64,000 nt of DNA from Kineobactrum sediminis (GTDB lineage Bacteria; Pseudomonadota; Gammaproteobacteria; Pseudomonadales; Halieaceae). A model generated the notes under the pieces. The model was given only the letters and a program-made list of their open reading frames with translations, made no database searches and had not been told where the DNA came from. The position numbers and the translations under genes were made by a program. How positions within the stretch are numbered: position 1 is the stretch's first letter; each line of letters opens with the position of its first letter. Of the stretch, positions 42,651-51,645 are shown in pieces. The stretch spans positions 310,001 through 374,000 of the forward strand of contig NZ_PKLZ01000002.1 in the NCBI RefSeq assembly GCF_002868715.1. The letters are read 5' to 3'.

Positions 42651-45418
42651 GTTCCGATTACGGTTTTCAGCAGCTGGTGCTTCTCAACAGTGCTGGCTAT
42701 GAGCGCGCAGAGCTTCCTCTGGATGAGTCCGTTTCTCTCATAGCTCCTAACAACACAGGCAAGACCAGCCTGATCAATGCCCTGCAATATCTGCTGATTA
42801 TCGACAGACGGCACCTGGACTTCGGTGCCCATGACAAAGACAAGGCCAGGCGCTTCTATTTCCCATCCAACAGCAGTTATATCCTGCTGGAGGTCACTCT
42901 ACCCGAATCCGGTTCGGTGGTGCTGGGCTGTGTGGGTAAAGGGTTCAGCCATGACTACGACTATTTTACCTATCGGGGCCCTCTGCATATTGAAGAGTAC
43001 AGACTGGACAATGGCAAACTGGTGACACAGCCCCAGTTGCTGGAGCAGCTTGCTCACCACGGGCGGACGGCTAATTTCCATTCATCGGCTGATTTCGCCG
43101 AGATGGTCTACGGTGGTACCCGCAAGCGGGGACAGGCCAGCTCCGAGTTTACCGTGTTCCGGCTGGAAAACCGCAAGGATGCCAATGCCTACCGTCAGGT
43201 TCTCACCCGGACCCTGCGCCTGGACAAACTCAGTTCCGGCGAAGTAAAACGCCATCTGCTGCAGATCTTCAACCGCCAGCTGCCGGACTCCGTGGTGGAT
43301 TTCAAACAGGAATGGGACAAGGCCTTTGCCGAGGTGAACCAGGACCGGGAGCAGTACCGGGCAGCCAAAAACCAGCAAACATTGATTGACGACCTGGAAC
43401 GGTATCAGGATGAACGACTCGTCATCAGAGGCCGGATCATTGCCCGCCGACCGCTCATCGATGATGGCCTGCAACGCTGGCAACACCACTACCAGACACA
43501 AAGTGAAAGCCTCCAGCATCAGCATGGGAGATTGCAAAAACAGGAAGCGGAATTACTGCAGAGGTACGGGGAGCAAACCCGTCGCCAGAGTGAACTCAAC
43601 CACCAGCTGGAGGTACTGAAGAAGGATGAGCAGCGCTGGGACGAACTGGAGACCCGGTTCGCCCTGATCCATGATCGAAGTGAGCTTGAGCAGCAACTTA
43701 CCAGCGCTACCGAAGAACGCGACCGTCAGATCACCCTGCTGGCCAATGCTCACGGACAGTCTGCTGCCGCCACTGACGATCAGCTCCGGCGCGAAGAGCA
43801 GGAGCTTTTAGCACTGCGCAAGGAACAGGAAACGCTTGCGGACAATCTTTACCTCACGCTCAAACAACACCTCTCCGAAGACCGGCTCGATGTTCTCAAC
43901 CGGGGACTCAACCGGCAACTGCTTACCCTGGCCCCGAGAGACTATCGGCTGGATTCCGGCCAGCTTCAACAATGGCTGGAGAACATGTCCGCAGACCGGT
44001 TTGAACTGCCCGGGCTGAAGCTGTCTGTTGAACACCAGGCACCGCAGCATGAACAGCGATCAGGCGACGAGATTGCCCAACTGATTGATAATTGCCAGGG
44101 CCGACTCCGGCACTTGCAGGAGCAGAAGGCAGCCACCCGGGAAATGGACACCCAGAAGAAGCGCAAGGCGGAACTGGAGCAGGAAGTAAAAAACCTGGAA
44201 AAAGGTCTGGACCAGTTTGACGATCTGGCTCAACTTCAGAAATTCCGCCCGGATCGATTAAAAGAAATGGCGACAGCAAATCAGGAGCTGGCAGAAATTG
44301 ATCACGCCCAGAAGCAGGCCAGCGTTCAGCAGCAAACGCTGAGGGATCAGATTCATGAACTGGCTGACCAGAGACAGGCCCTGGACGCCGCTCACCTGGA
44401 GATAGATCGCATCCGCCAGAACCGGGGCGACAGCGACGAGCAGTTCAACTGGCTGGCTGACCTGCCCCATACTCCCTGGATAGGTGAACCCGAACTGGCG
44501 CTCGCCCAGTTGGCGCAAATGCTGCGGGATTATCAGCGGGACTGCCATCAACTGAAGGACCTGGATCGGGATCTGCACCACCGGCGCATTACGCTGCATA
44601 GTGGTGGGCTAACCAAGTTCCAGTATGCCCCTGACGCGGAAAAGGAAATCCGGTTGATGGTGGAGTTTCGTCATCACCTCGCTCGTGAAGCCGAGGCGCT
44701 GGAAAAGAAAGCCCGCAGTGCCGTGGTCACAGTGACGGCCAGCCTCAGGGATCTTCGCGGCAACCTGCAGTCATTCGAAAATGCCATGCATGAATTCAAC
44801 CGGCTGATCAGCCGCAGGAAACTGTCGGATCTCAAGGTATTCCGAATTCAACCGGTTCACGAGAGTCACGTTGTCGAAGCCATCGACCTGCTGATCCAGA
44901 CGGCAGAGAAAGCGGAGTCTGGTGAATCCTTCGAGCTATTCAATCAGTCCAGCGTACTGGACGACCGACAGCTGGACCACGCCCGCCAGTTACTGATCGA
45001 CGAAGGCAGCGCTCGCCATGGTCTAAAGGTTGCCGATCTGTTCCGCCTCACCTTCGAGCTGGGCAAAGAGAACCAGGCCACAGAAAGCTTTGATGACATC
45101 GACAGCGCAGCCTCCAACGGAACCGTGCTGATGGCCAAGCTGGTCACCGGCCTGGCCATGCTGCACCTGATGCAGGACAAGGCTCACAATGTCCAGGCGT
45201 TGTGTTACCTGGACGAAGCCCTGTCCCTGGATGCGGCCAACCAGAGGAGTCTGATCAAAACAGCTTCCGAATTCGGTTTTGCGCTAATGTTCGCTTCGCC
45301 TTCCCCGTTGATTACCGCCCATTACTGTGTGCCGATCCAGCAGATGAGCAACGGCATGAACCACATCAGCCGCAAGCACTGGCAGATCCTGCAGCCGCTT
45401 GAAGCTGTCGAGCTATGA
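42647..45418 (+). CDS. jetC: Wadjet protein JetC (SMC-like ATPase)
   Basis: A 923-residue SMC/MukB-like ATPase, the motor of DNA loop extrusion in Wadjet. The N-terminal head has Walker A in APNNTGKTSLINALQYLL (about 33-50). Long coiled-coil arms (about 210-420 and 480-750, rich in E, Q, R and L) follow, with a hinge-like break near 430-480. The C-terminal head holds Walker B in ALCYLDEALSLDAANQR. The C terminus ends FASPSPLITAHYCVPIQQMSNG, an SMC-type end. A TTG start overlaps the jetB stop by four bases (TTGA), which fits the operon; no in-frame ATG lies nearby. It is shorter than the JetC of type I systems as I recall them; the Wadjet subtype is not settled. Confidence 0.88.
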   Translation: MSSDYGFQQLVLLNSAGYERAELPLDESVSLIAPNNTGKTSLINALQYLLIIDRRHLDFGAHDKDKARRFYFPSNSSYILLEVTLPESGSVVLGCVGKGFSHDYDYFTYRGPLHIEEYRLDNGKLVTQPQLLEQLAHHGRTANFHSSADFAEMVYGGTRKRGQASSEFTVFRLENRKDANAYRQVLTRTLRLDKLSSGEVKRHLLQIFNRQLPDSVVDFKQEWDKAFAEVNQDREQYRAAKNQQTLIDDLERYQDERLVIRGRIIARRPLIDDGLQRWQHHYQTQSESLQHQHGRLQKQEAELLQRYGEQTRRQSELNHQLEVLKKDEQRWDELETRFALIHDRSELEQQLTSATEERDRQITLLANAHGQSAAATDDQLRREEQELLALRKEQETLADNLYLTLKQHLSEDRLDVLNRGLNRQLLTLAPRDYRLDSGQLQQWLENMSADRFELPGLKLSVEHQAPQHEQRSGDEIAQLIDNCQGRLRHLQEQKAATREMDTQKKRKAELEQEVKNLEKGLDQFDDLAQLQKFRPDRLKEMATANQELAEIDHAQKQASVQQQTLRDQIHELADQRQALDAAHLEIDRIRQNRGDSDEQFNWLADLPHTPWIGEPELALAQLAQMLRDYQRDCHQLKDLDRDLHHRRITLHSGGLTKFQYAPDAEKEIRLMVEFRHHLAREAEALEKKARSAVVTVTASLRDLRGNLQSFENAMHEFNRLISRRKLSDLKVFRIQPVHESHVVEAIDLLIQTAEKAESGESFELFNQSSVLDDRQLDHARQLLIDEGSARHGLKVADLFRLTFELGKENQATESFDDIDSAASNGTVLMAKLVTGLAMLHLMQDKAHNVQALCYLDEALSLDAANQRSLIKTASEFGFALMFASPSPLITAHYCVPIQQMSNGMNHISRKHWQILQPLEAVEL

Positions 45419-45428
45419 GCTCCCATCA

Positions 45429-46310
45429 ATGAACAGATCGCTCAGGGAAGCGTTGATCAAACTTGAGAATTCTGGCGGAGAATGCCTTGGTTCACGGTTC
45501 ACCCCCTCACAAAAACGGGTACTTGATGAGTTTCTGCTCAGAACCGCGTGCATAACCAAAATGCGTCAAGGCAACGGCACCGTCTATCGAGTCAACAACT
45601 CGCCGGTATTCCAGCAGAACCTTAGGGAGTTAAGACCTGATTCTGGATCAGGCGACCAGACTCTGCCGGTTCGGGCACAAAACCTCATGCTTACCCGGTC
45701 GACCAAAGGCCGAAAGAGTTCGCACGCCGCCTCTTATCGGCTAATTAAGGCAACAATGCCGGGCGTAACCTGGGAGTGTGACGGAGAGTCACTCGACCTG
45801 TGGCTGTTGACGTCCATCGCCGGTGCCCTCGCCATCGATATCAGCCAGGTGGAACGTTCCCTGGCCACAGACAGTCCATTATGGCTGGTGGAAAATCAGG
45901 GGCTGCTGGACGACACCAGCTGGGTGCCCGAGGGCCTGTATGGGTCTGTACTCTATTACCAGGGCCAGATCAGCGACCGGCTGGTAGAGTGGTTAAGCGG
46001 AAAAAGACGCAGCCCAAGGATTCTTTTCTTTCCAGACTATGATGGCGTCGGCCTCGAGAATTACGCCCGTCTGCGTATAGCGCTGGGTGAAAATATCGAG
46101 CTATGGTTAATGCCTGACTGGAAACGAAAACTGGAACGCTATGGCGATCCTGAGGTGTGGCGTAATAATCTTAAATATGTTGCGAATGCCGAGGAAAAAT
46201 TCAATTTGTATCAGGAACCGGTGGAGGTCCTGGAGCTTCTTGAGGCACTTAAGCTAAGTGGTAAAGCGTTGGAGCAAGAGGCTGTCTTTCTCGTCACAAC
46301 AGACGACTGA
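45429..46310 (+). CDS. jetD: Wadjet nuclease subunit JetD (Toprim fold)
   Basis: A 293-residue protein matching JetD, the topoisomerase VI-like nuclease that cuts plasmid DNA after loop extrusion. The Toprim acidic residues are seen in WLVENQG (glutamate) and FFPDYDGVGLENY (DxD), near residues 155 and 200. An N-terminal winged-helix region (about 1-110) is expected for the family. The ATG at 45429 was chosen, 10 bases after jetC; a TTG at 45399 would add ten residues and overlap jetC. The ribosome binding site is weak for either. The gene closes the cassette and converges on the BCCT transporter 41 bases away. Codon use is more AT-rich at its 3' end than in neighbouring chromosomal genes. Confidence 0.85.
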   Translation: MNRSLREALIKLENSGGECLGSRFTPSQKRVLDEFLLRTACITKMRQGNGTVYRVNNSPVFQQNLRELRPDSGSGDQTLPVRAQNLMLTRSTKGRKSSHAASYRLIKATMPGVTWECDGESLDLWLLTSIAGALAIDISQVERSLATDSPLWLVENQGLLDDTSWVPEGLYGSVLYYQGQISDRLVEWLSGKRRSPRILFFPDYDGVGLENYARLRIALGENIELWLMPDWKRKLERYGDPEVWRNNLKYVANAEEKFNLYQEPVEVLELLEALKLSGKALEQEAVFLVTTDD

Positions 46311-46351
46311 TAAAGCTCGTTCAAGAAGCTCTGCGTATTCAACTCAGCTTT

Positions 46352-48430
46352 CTACTGCCGCGGCATATCCGTGTCGGGAGCTACCGGCACCAGCATCTCG
46401 TCATGCTCGGTCATGTTCCAGGGCAGGCTGGCCGGTGATATGTGGAGAAAATGCAGGTGCTTTTCAAACTGGTCCAGGATATCGCTGATGATGTCGTGCT
46501 GGTCGAATTCGTAGATATCGTATGACTGCCCGCCACGGCGCAAGAACACTTCGGCCCTGGCATAGGTGTGGATGTCCTTCTCGTTGCGCGCCATTTCCGG
46601 ATAGGCATAGTCCGGAAGGGCATGCTCGACGATACGGATTTCATAAACAAAGTCGATCTGCTCATCCTTGATAACCTCCAGGTAGATACGCGAGGCTGCC
46701 TCATCGGTATGCACCTCGGCTGACCAGCCCTGTTTTGCCAGCTCCCGCTGCACACGTTGCATGGCTTTTTTAACCGTGGTGGCAACAAACTCTTCCACGG
46801 CTTCGCGATCAGGGAAATTAACCAGGCCGTGAAGGCGCTTGCGCCATAGCCCGCGTCCGGGCACACCCGCAGAGCGCGCCTGGAGGCTGACCGACAAACT
46901 GGTGTGGTGATGGCTCTCAATGACCAGTGCCCGCCACATCCCAAACGCGGCAACAATCATGATGATAGAGAACGGCAGAGCGCTGGCGATGGTCATGGTC
47001 TGCAGCGCCCCCAGCCCTCCTGCCAGCAACAGCACCGATGCGACGGCGCCCTCTGCAGCCGCCCAGAATACCCTCTGCCATACAGGTGTTACCGCCGCGC
47101 CACCGGAGGCCAGTGAGTCGATGACCAGTGCGCCCGAGTCGGCCGAGGTGACGAAGAAGGTGATAATGAGGATCACCGTGATAAACGAGACGATGGACGA
47201 CAGTGGCAACACTTCGTAGAGCTTGAACAGCGCAACCGCGTGGTTCGCCTGCACCTGGCCAATCAAAGTGTCATAGCCCTCGTTCATGACCATGTGCAGT
47301 GCGGTATCACCGAAAATGGAGAACCAGAGGAAGGTAAAAATAGTCGGCACCAGCATTACCCCGACCACAAATTGCCTGATGGTGCGGCCGCGGCTGATTT
47401 TGGCGATAAACAGCCCGACAAAGGGTGCCCAGGCAATCGTCCAGCCGAAGATGAAGAGGGTCCAGTTACCTATCCAGTCACTCCGGGTATAGGCCTGAAG
47501 ATTGAAGGTACGCTCAACAATGTTGTTCAGGTAACTGCCGGTATTTTGCAGAAAGCTCTCAAGGATGTGGACACTCGGGCCGACGCTGAAGACAAATGCC
47601 ATCAGCAGTACAGCCAGGGCCATGTTCAGTATGGACAAGCGCTTGATGCCTTTGTCCATGCCGGCGACAACGGACAGGATTGCCAGGCCGGTGATAACCA
47701 CAATCGCTATGATTTGTACGGTGACATTGACCGGAATGCTCGGCCACAGGTAGTTGATGCCGGCATTAATCTGCGCAACCGAAAGTCCCAGGGTGGTGGC
47801 AATGCCGAACATGGTGCCAAGGATGGCAAAGACATCGACCGTGTGCCCGATAGGCCCGTAGATGCGCTCGCCAATCAGCGGATACAGTGCCGAGCGGATC
47901 GACAGCGGCAAACCGTGACGAAACGCAAAGTAGGCGAGAACAAGCCCCACCAGGCCATAAATTGCCCAGATGTGGAAGCCCCAGTGGAAAAAGGCGATCT
48001 GCATGGCCTCTTTTGCGGCCAGCACCGTCTCCCCCGCACCGGAAGGGGGCGACGCATAGTGTAAAACCGGCTCTGCAACCCCGAAAAACAGCAGGGCAAT
48101 GCCATAGCCTGCGGAAAACAGCATCGCAAACCAGGCCGGGAAGCTGTACTGGGGGTCCGCATGATCGGGGCCCAGCTTGATGTTGCCCCAGCTGGTAAAG
48201 GCAATGCTGACAATGAATATGAGGAAAAACGCCACCGACAGCATATAGAACCAGCCAAAGGTGGTGGTGATGTAGGCCAGGGTTGAACTGAAGACCCCGC
48301 CCGCCAGCTCAGGATTACTGATCGTGCCGATCACCAGCAGCAGGATGACCGCAACGGCGGGGATAAATACGGGAACCAGTACGGTAGAGGTAGATTCGGA
48401 GGCAGTTTTGGCCTCGTTGTTGTGATGCAT
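46352..48430 (-). CDS. betT: BCCT family choline/betaine transporter, BetT-like
   Basis: A 692-residue secondary transporter of the betaine/carnitine/choline family. Twelve membrane segments span about residues 15-510. BCCT features are SWGNIKLGPDHADPQYS, the central NWTLFIFGWTIAWAPFVGLFIAKISRGR (part of the substrate-binding region) and the FVTSADSGALV segment. A cytoplasmic tail of about 170 residues (from LVNFPDREAVEEFV) is the regulatory domain known from long BetT proteins, which sense osmotic strength. It probably imports choline for betaine production, but no bet genes are adjacent. The length, similar to the 677 residues of E. coli BetT, supports the subtype. Confidence 0.88.
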   Translation of the reverse strand: MHHNNEAKTASESTSTVLVPVFIPAVAVILLLVIGTISNPELAGGVFSSTLAYITTTFGWFYMLSVAFFLIFIVSIAFTSWGNIKLGPDHADPQYSFPAWFAMLFSAGYGIALLFFGVAEPVLHYASPPSGAGETVLAAKEAMQIAFFHWGFHIWAIYGLVGLVLAYFAFRHGLPLSIRSALYPLIGERIYGPIGHTVDVFAILGTMFGIATTLGLSVAQINAGINYLWPSIPVNVTVQIIAIVVITGLAILSVVAGMDKGIKRLSILNMALAVLLMAFVFSVGPSVHILESFLQNTGSYLNNIVERTFNLQAYTRSDWIGNWTLFIFGWTIAWAPFVGLFIAKISRGRTIRQFVVGVMLVPTIFTFLWFSIFGDTALHMVMNEGYDTLIGQVQANHAVALFKLYEVLPLSSIVSFITVILIITFFVTSADSGALVIDSLASGGAAVTPVWQRVFWAAAEGAVASVLLLAGGLGALQTMTIASALPFSIIMIVAAFGMWRALVIESHHHTSLSVSLQARSAGVPGRGLWRKRLHGLVNFPDREAVEEFVATTVKKAMQRVQRELAKQGWSAEVHTDEAASRIYLEVIKDEQIDFVYEIRIVEHALPDYAYPEMARNEKDIHTYARAEVFLRRGGQSYDIYEFDQHDIISDILDQFEKHLHFLHISPASLPWNMTEHDEMLVPVAPDTDMPRQ

Positions 48431-48679
48431 TCCTTCGTCCAGGTCAGGCTGAGCCCGTTATGGTGCCCTGTCAGTCCGGTAGAAGCAAACCGGGGCCGGC
48501 TGGCAGGCGGCTCCTGCTTGCACTCAATGAGTTTTCTGGAAAAACAAGATTATTGCCGGCGAGGCAAAATCATATCAATTCAGGGTGTGACGGGTTGACG
48601 ACAACGGGTCGTACTGGGCCAGGGTGATCTCCCAACAAGTCGTCAATGGCTACCTCTGAAGGGTGGATCAATGAGAAAG

Positions 48680-49753
48680 TTACAGGGGTTCAGGTAGCTT
48701 CCTGAATGTCCCCCAGTTGAGGTTCCGTTCCACTACTGTCAGCACAACAATGTCGGGCCTATATCGTGCGACCAGTCGGGCGAACAATTCGGGGGTCACT
48801 CTACGGTAGTCCATCTGGAGTGACTCCCGGAATGTCATTGCCATCAGGGGGTCCAGGGCGTTGCCGAATGAATCCCGTATCCAAAGTACTTTCTTTGAAT
48901 TCAGTGCATTATCGGATCTAAACAACGTTGGCTCCTCAGGGGCCTGCGCCTTGTACTTCCGGCCCCGATTAAGCAAAACCCCCGTTTCGAAATTGAATAT
49001 CTCCAGATTGACTTTCAGGTCCGCGTCAAACTCAATGGCAATGGATGTATCCCGGAGTTCGTCTTGCAAATGCAGGTAGCGGGATAAATCACCGCCATTT
49101 CTGCGGACTGGCTTCACGGTACTGATGTGGCCGGGCCCAAGGAAAGCCAAATCCTGATATCTCGACATCTCGCGCGCTAGCGCCTGATAGGCTACCCAAC
49201 TGCCCAAGCTGTTCCAGTGAGTGTCCGTTTTCAAGTACAAATCCATCCCGACTTCATCCTTGTACTCAAGGAGACTGTCGCCAGGGATGATGATTGACTC
49301 GAGCCCCTTATCTTCAATCATGCTTAAAATAGTGGTATCTGCCGGCACAGCCCAATCTGGAAGAAACTCGGGGTAAATGGTTGCCTTGTCTGGTCCGATC
49401 AGAACATAAAGTGGTATATCCACAAGATGCGCTTGCCAGGCGCCTACCCATCGAGCGAAATCGTTCGCCACTACTGTCGAATAGTCGGTGCGACCACTGC
49501 GTTTTGTCGTCAGCAACTGGCGCTTGTTGTCCCCAAGAAACAACCAACCGTCTTTGCCAATGACAACATTCTCGGGCGAAATACTGATCCCGGCCTGGTA
49601 GAGATAGCGACTCGCAAACGATGTCAGCACATCGAGGCTGTATAAGTCGACCGCAAATGGATTTTTGCTCTTTGATTGAAATAGATTCCATGAAGGAAGC
49701 ACGGCCAGGGCGCCAAGCGAGACAACCAAAAAGATGAGTACCCTGCTCTTCAT
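48680..49753 (-). CDS. AlgJ/AlgX-like acetyltransferase (SGNH-type)
   Basis: A 357-residue periplasmic protein with an N-terminal signal anchor (about 5-25). An ALGX/ALGJ-type SGNH hydrolase-like domain contains ENVVIGKDGWLFLGD, VLIGPDKATIYPEFLPD and the catalytic-type KTDTHWNSLGSWVAYQ (DTHW supplies aspartate and histidine), with a late WIRDSFGNALDPL serine segment. AlgJ and AlgX transfer acetyl groups onto alginate or other exopolysaccharide in the periplasm. It sits 8 bases after the MBOAT gene, forming a two-gene acetylation unit. No glycosyltransferase or alginate synthesis genes accompany it, so the polymer is unknown. Confidence 0.88.
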   Translation of the reverse strand: MKSRVLIFLVVSLGALAVLPSWNLFQSKSKNPFAVDLYSLDVLTSFASRYLYQAGISISPENVVIGKDGWLFLGDNKRQLLTTKRSGRTDYSTVVANDFARWVGAWQAHLVDIPLYVLIGPDKATIYPEFLPDWAVPADTTILSMIEDKGLESIIIPGDSLLEYKDEVGMDLYLKTDTHWNSLGSWVAYQALAREMSRYQDLAFLGPGHISTVKPVRRNGGDLSRYLHLQDELRDTSIAIEFDADLKVNLEIFNFETGVLLNRGRKYKAQAPEEPTLFRSDNALNSKKVLWIRDSFGNALDPLMAMTFRESLQMDYRRVTPELFARLVARYRPDIVVLTVVERNLNWGTFRKLPEPL

Positions 49754-49761
49754 ATCCAGGC

Positions 49762-51255
49762 CTAGAAATTGAAGTAAAGAAACACTTCGCTGGTACTTCC
49801 CAACATCGTCAGCACGGCGATAACAAATAAAATCGCGGCAAACACCATATGCTTAATGGTCAATGTCTCGTCGAGGTAGCTGATGGAGTTACGTTGACCG
49901 ATAATGGCGAAGCCCAGCAATATTGCGGCAAAAGCCGGTAGCGTCGGAATGAACAAATCTGGCAAAAAGCCCAAACGGTCGATAAGCAACCCACCCCAGG
50001 CCAGCGCCGTGGTCGGGATAACGCCGACATCTGTCCGGGTAATGTCTTCTATGCGCACGAGACCTTCCAGAACCTTCGTTGCGGCGGCCATATCCGTCGC
50101 ACGAAAAAATATCCAGGTTGTGTTGACGAACAAAAATGTACAACACCAGGCCAGCACGGACCACATCCTGAACCCCAGCTGCTGCCAAACCCTGTGGATT
50201 ACCAATGCAGCGCCATGGGCAGCACCCCATATAACGAACATCCAGCTAGCTCCATGCCAGAGCCCCCCCAACAGGAAAGTGATAAAGAGGTTAATGTTAA
50301 CCCTGTATCGGCCTACCCTGTTTCCGCCCAGCGGGATATAAATGTAATCACGCAGGAATCGGCTTAAAGTCATATGCCACCGGCGCCAGAAGTCCTGGAT
50401 GTCGTGGGCCTTGTAGGGTGAGTTGAAATTAATCGGTAGCCGTATGTTAAACAAAAGTGCCGCACCAATTGCCATATCAGTATAGCCACTGAAGTCAAAA
50501 TACAGCTGAAAGGTATAGCTGAGGCTGGTCGACCAGGCTTCAAAAAAACTGAGGTAGTTCGACTCATCAAAACCCTCATTTGCCCAGTCAGCGAAGGTGT
50601 CTGCTATGACTACCTTCTTGAAGAGCCCGAGGGTAAATATAAAAAGCCCCATCGCGATGTTTCGATAACGCTTCACCAGATGCCAGCGCGATGCGAACTG
50701 CGGCATCATTTCTTTGTGGTGAACGATCGGGCCAGCTATCAGCTGAGGGAAAAACGTTACAAACAGGGCGTAGTTAAGGAAGTCGTATTCCTGGGTTTCA
50801 CCTCGATAGCTATCCACCAGGTAGGCAATCTGCTGGAAGGTAAAAAAGCTGATCGCAAGCGGTAAGGCGATATGCTGCAGAGGGATGTCCGCACCAAATA
50901 TGCCGTTAAAGTTCTCAATAAAAAAATCAGTATATTTAAAATATCCAAGCAGTCCGAGATTAAACACCAGGCCGGAAACCAGCAGTCGCTTCCTCGCTGA
51001 CCCGACGCTGGAGGCGCTATCTCCCAAAATCCGGGCACGGTCTTTTCCAAGACTCGCACCGAGACTGTAGTTGACCAGCATCGAGCTTAAAATCAACGGC
51101 AAATAGACAGGATTCCACCAGCTGTAGAAAACCAGGCTTGCGCCGACCAGCCATGTTTTGGATACAAGGACCAATCGCTTGTTGACGAAAAAAAAGTAGC
51201 CGAAGAACACTACCGGAAGGAATATAAAAATGAATTGGCTCGAGTTGAAGAGCAT
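49762..51255 (-). CDS. MBOAT family O-acyltransferase (AlgI-like)
   Basis: A 497-residue integral membrane acyltransferase with about eleven membrane segments. AlgI-type landmarks are FHQR-like YKAHDIQDFWRRWHMTLSRFLRDYIYIPLGGNR and the catalytic histidine in LGGLWHGASWMFVIWGAAHG. AlgI moves acetyl groups across the inner membrane to the periplasmic transferase (here the AlgJ-like protein downstream). The pair resembles those found in alginate, cellulose or peptidoglycan O-acetylation loci, but neither a polymerase nor other partners are nearby. Codon use is more AT-rich than in neighbouring genes, which might mean horizontal gain. Confidence 0.92.
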   Translation of the reverse strand: MLFNSSQFIFIFLPVVFFGYFFFVNKRLVLVSKTWLVGASLVFYSWWNPVYLPLILSSMLVNYSLGASLGKDRARILGDSASSVGSARKRLLVSGLVFNLGLLGYFKYTDFFIENFNGIFGADIPLQHIALPLAISFFTFQQIAYLVDSYRGETQEYDFLNYALFVTFFPQLIAGPIVHHKEMMPQFASRWHLVKRYRNIAMGLFIFTLGLFKKVVIADTFADWANEGFDESNYLSFFEAWSTSLSYTFQLYFDFSGYTDMAIGAALLFNIRLPINFNSPYKAHDIQDFWRRWHMTLSRFLRDYIYIPLGGNRVGRYRVNINLFITFLLGGLWHGASWMFVIWGAAHGAALVIHRVWQQLGFRMWSVLAWCCTFLFVNTTWIFFRATDMAAATKVLEGLVRIEDITRTDVGVIPTTALAWGGLLIDRLGFLPDLFIPTLPAFAAILLGFAIIGQRNSISYLDETLTIKHMVFAAILFVIAVLTMLGSTSEVFLYFNF

Positions 51256-51645
51256 CTTGTCACATGTCCGGTGAATGTCGACTTGAGCGATATGCTTGCA
51301 GGGTTATGATATCGAGATGCTTGGGTAAACGTGCTATCACGGCGCTTCGGGCACCTTTTTGTTCAACCTGTAAACAACAGCCTTTTCGGTCTGGCCATCC
51401 GTACAATTATCGCGATTAAAGCTATCACGTTTATCATTTAACGATAAGACAAATAAAAAGGGCTGTCGTGAGTAAACTCCTCATGAATACGCGTGACCAG
51501 GCCTGGAAATATCGGGGCTAGCCGACCGGGCGCCTGGGCGCCAGATATTTTTGTGACCTGTGGAAGCACCCCGAATCTGCTATTGTGGCGCGTTGGGCCC
51601 GGCTACACGCGGGCGATTCTATGACTCCCTGTGTCTGGAGATACC
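51256..51645. other. Intergenic region (about 390 bases) without a recognised gene
   Basis: This is the largest gap in the window. It holds promoters for the divergent MBOAT and MDR genes. I see an inverted TTATC/GATAA pair at about 51434-51450, imperfectly paired ACAGCC-type blocks near 51374 and 51462, and a GGCGCC tandem near 51531. No small ORF or RNA family is recognised. The AT-rich part at 51400-51480 is the likeliest promoter zone. Confidence 0.5.

Noticed and set aside
39997-46351. Attachment-site repeats or integrase flanking the defence cassette
   Set aside because: I compared the sequences at both edges and found no matching direct repeats, tRNA gene, integrase or transposase, so no mobile element is called.
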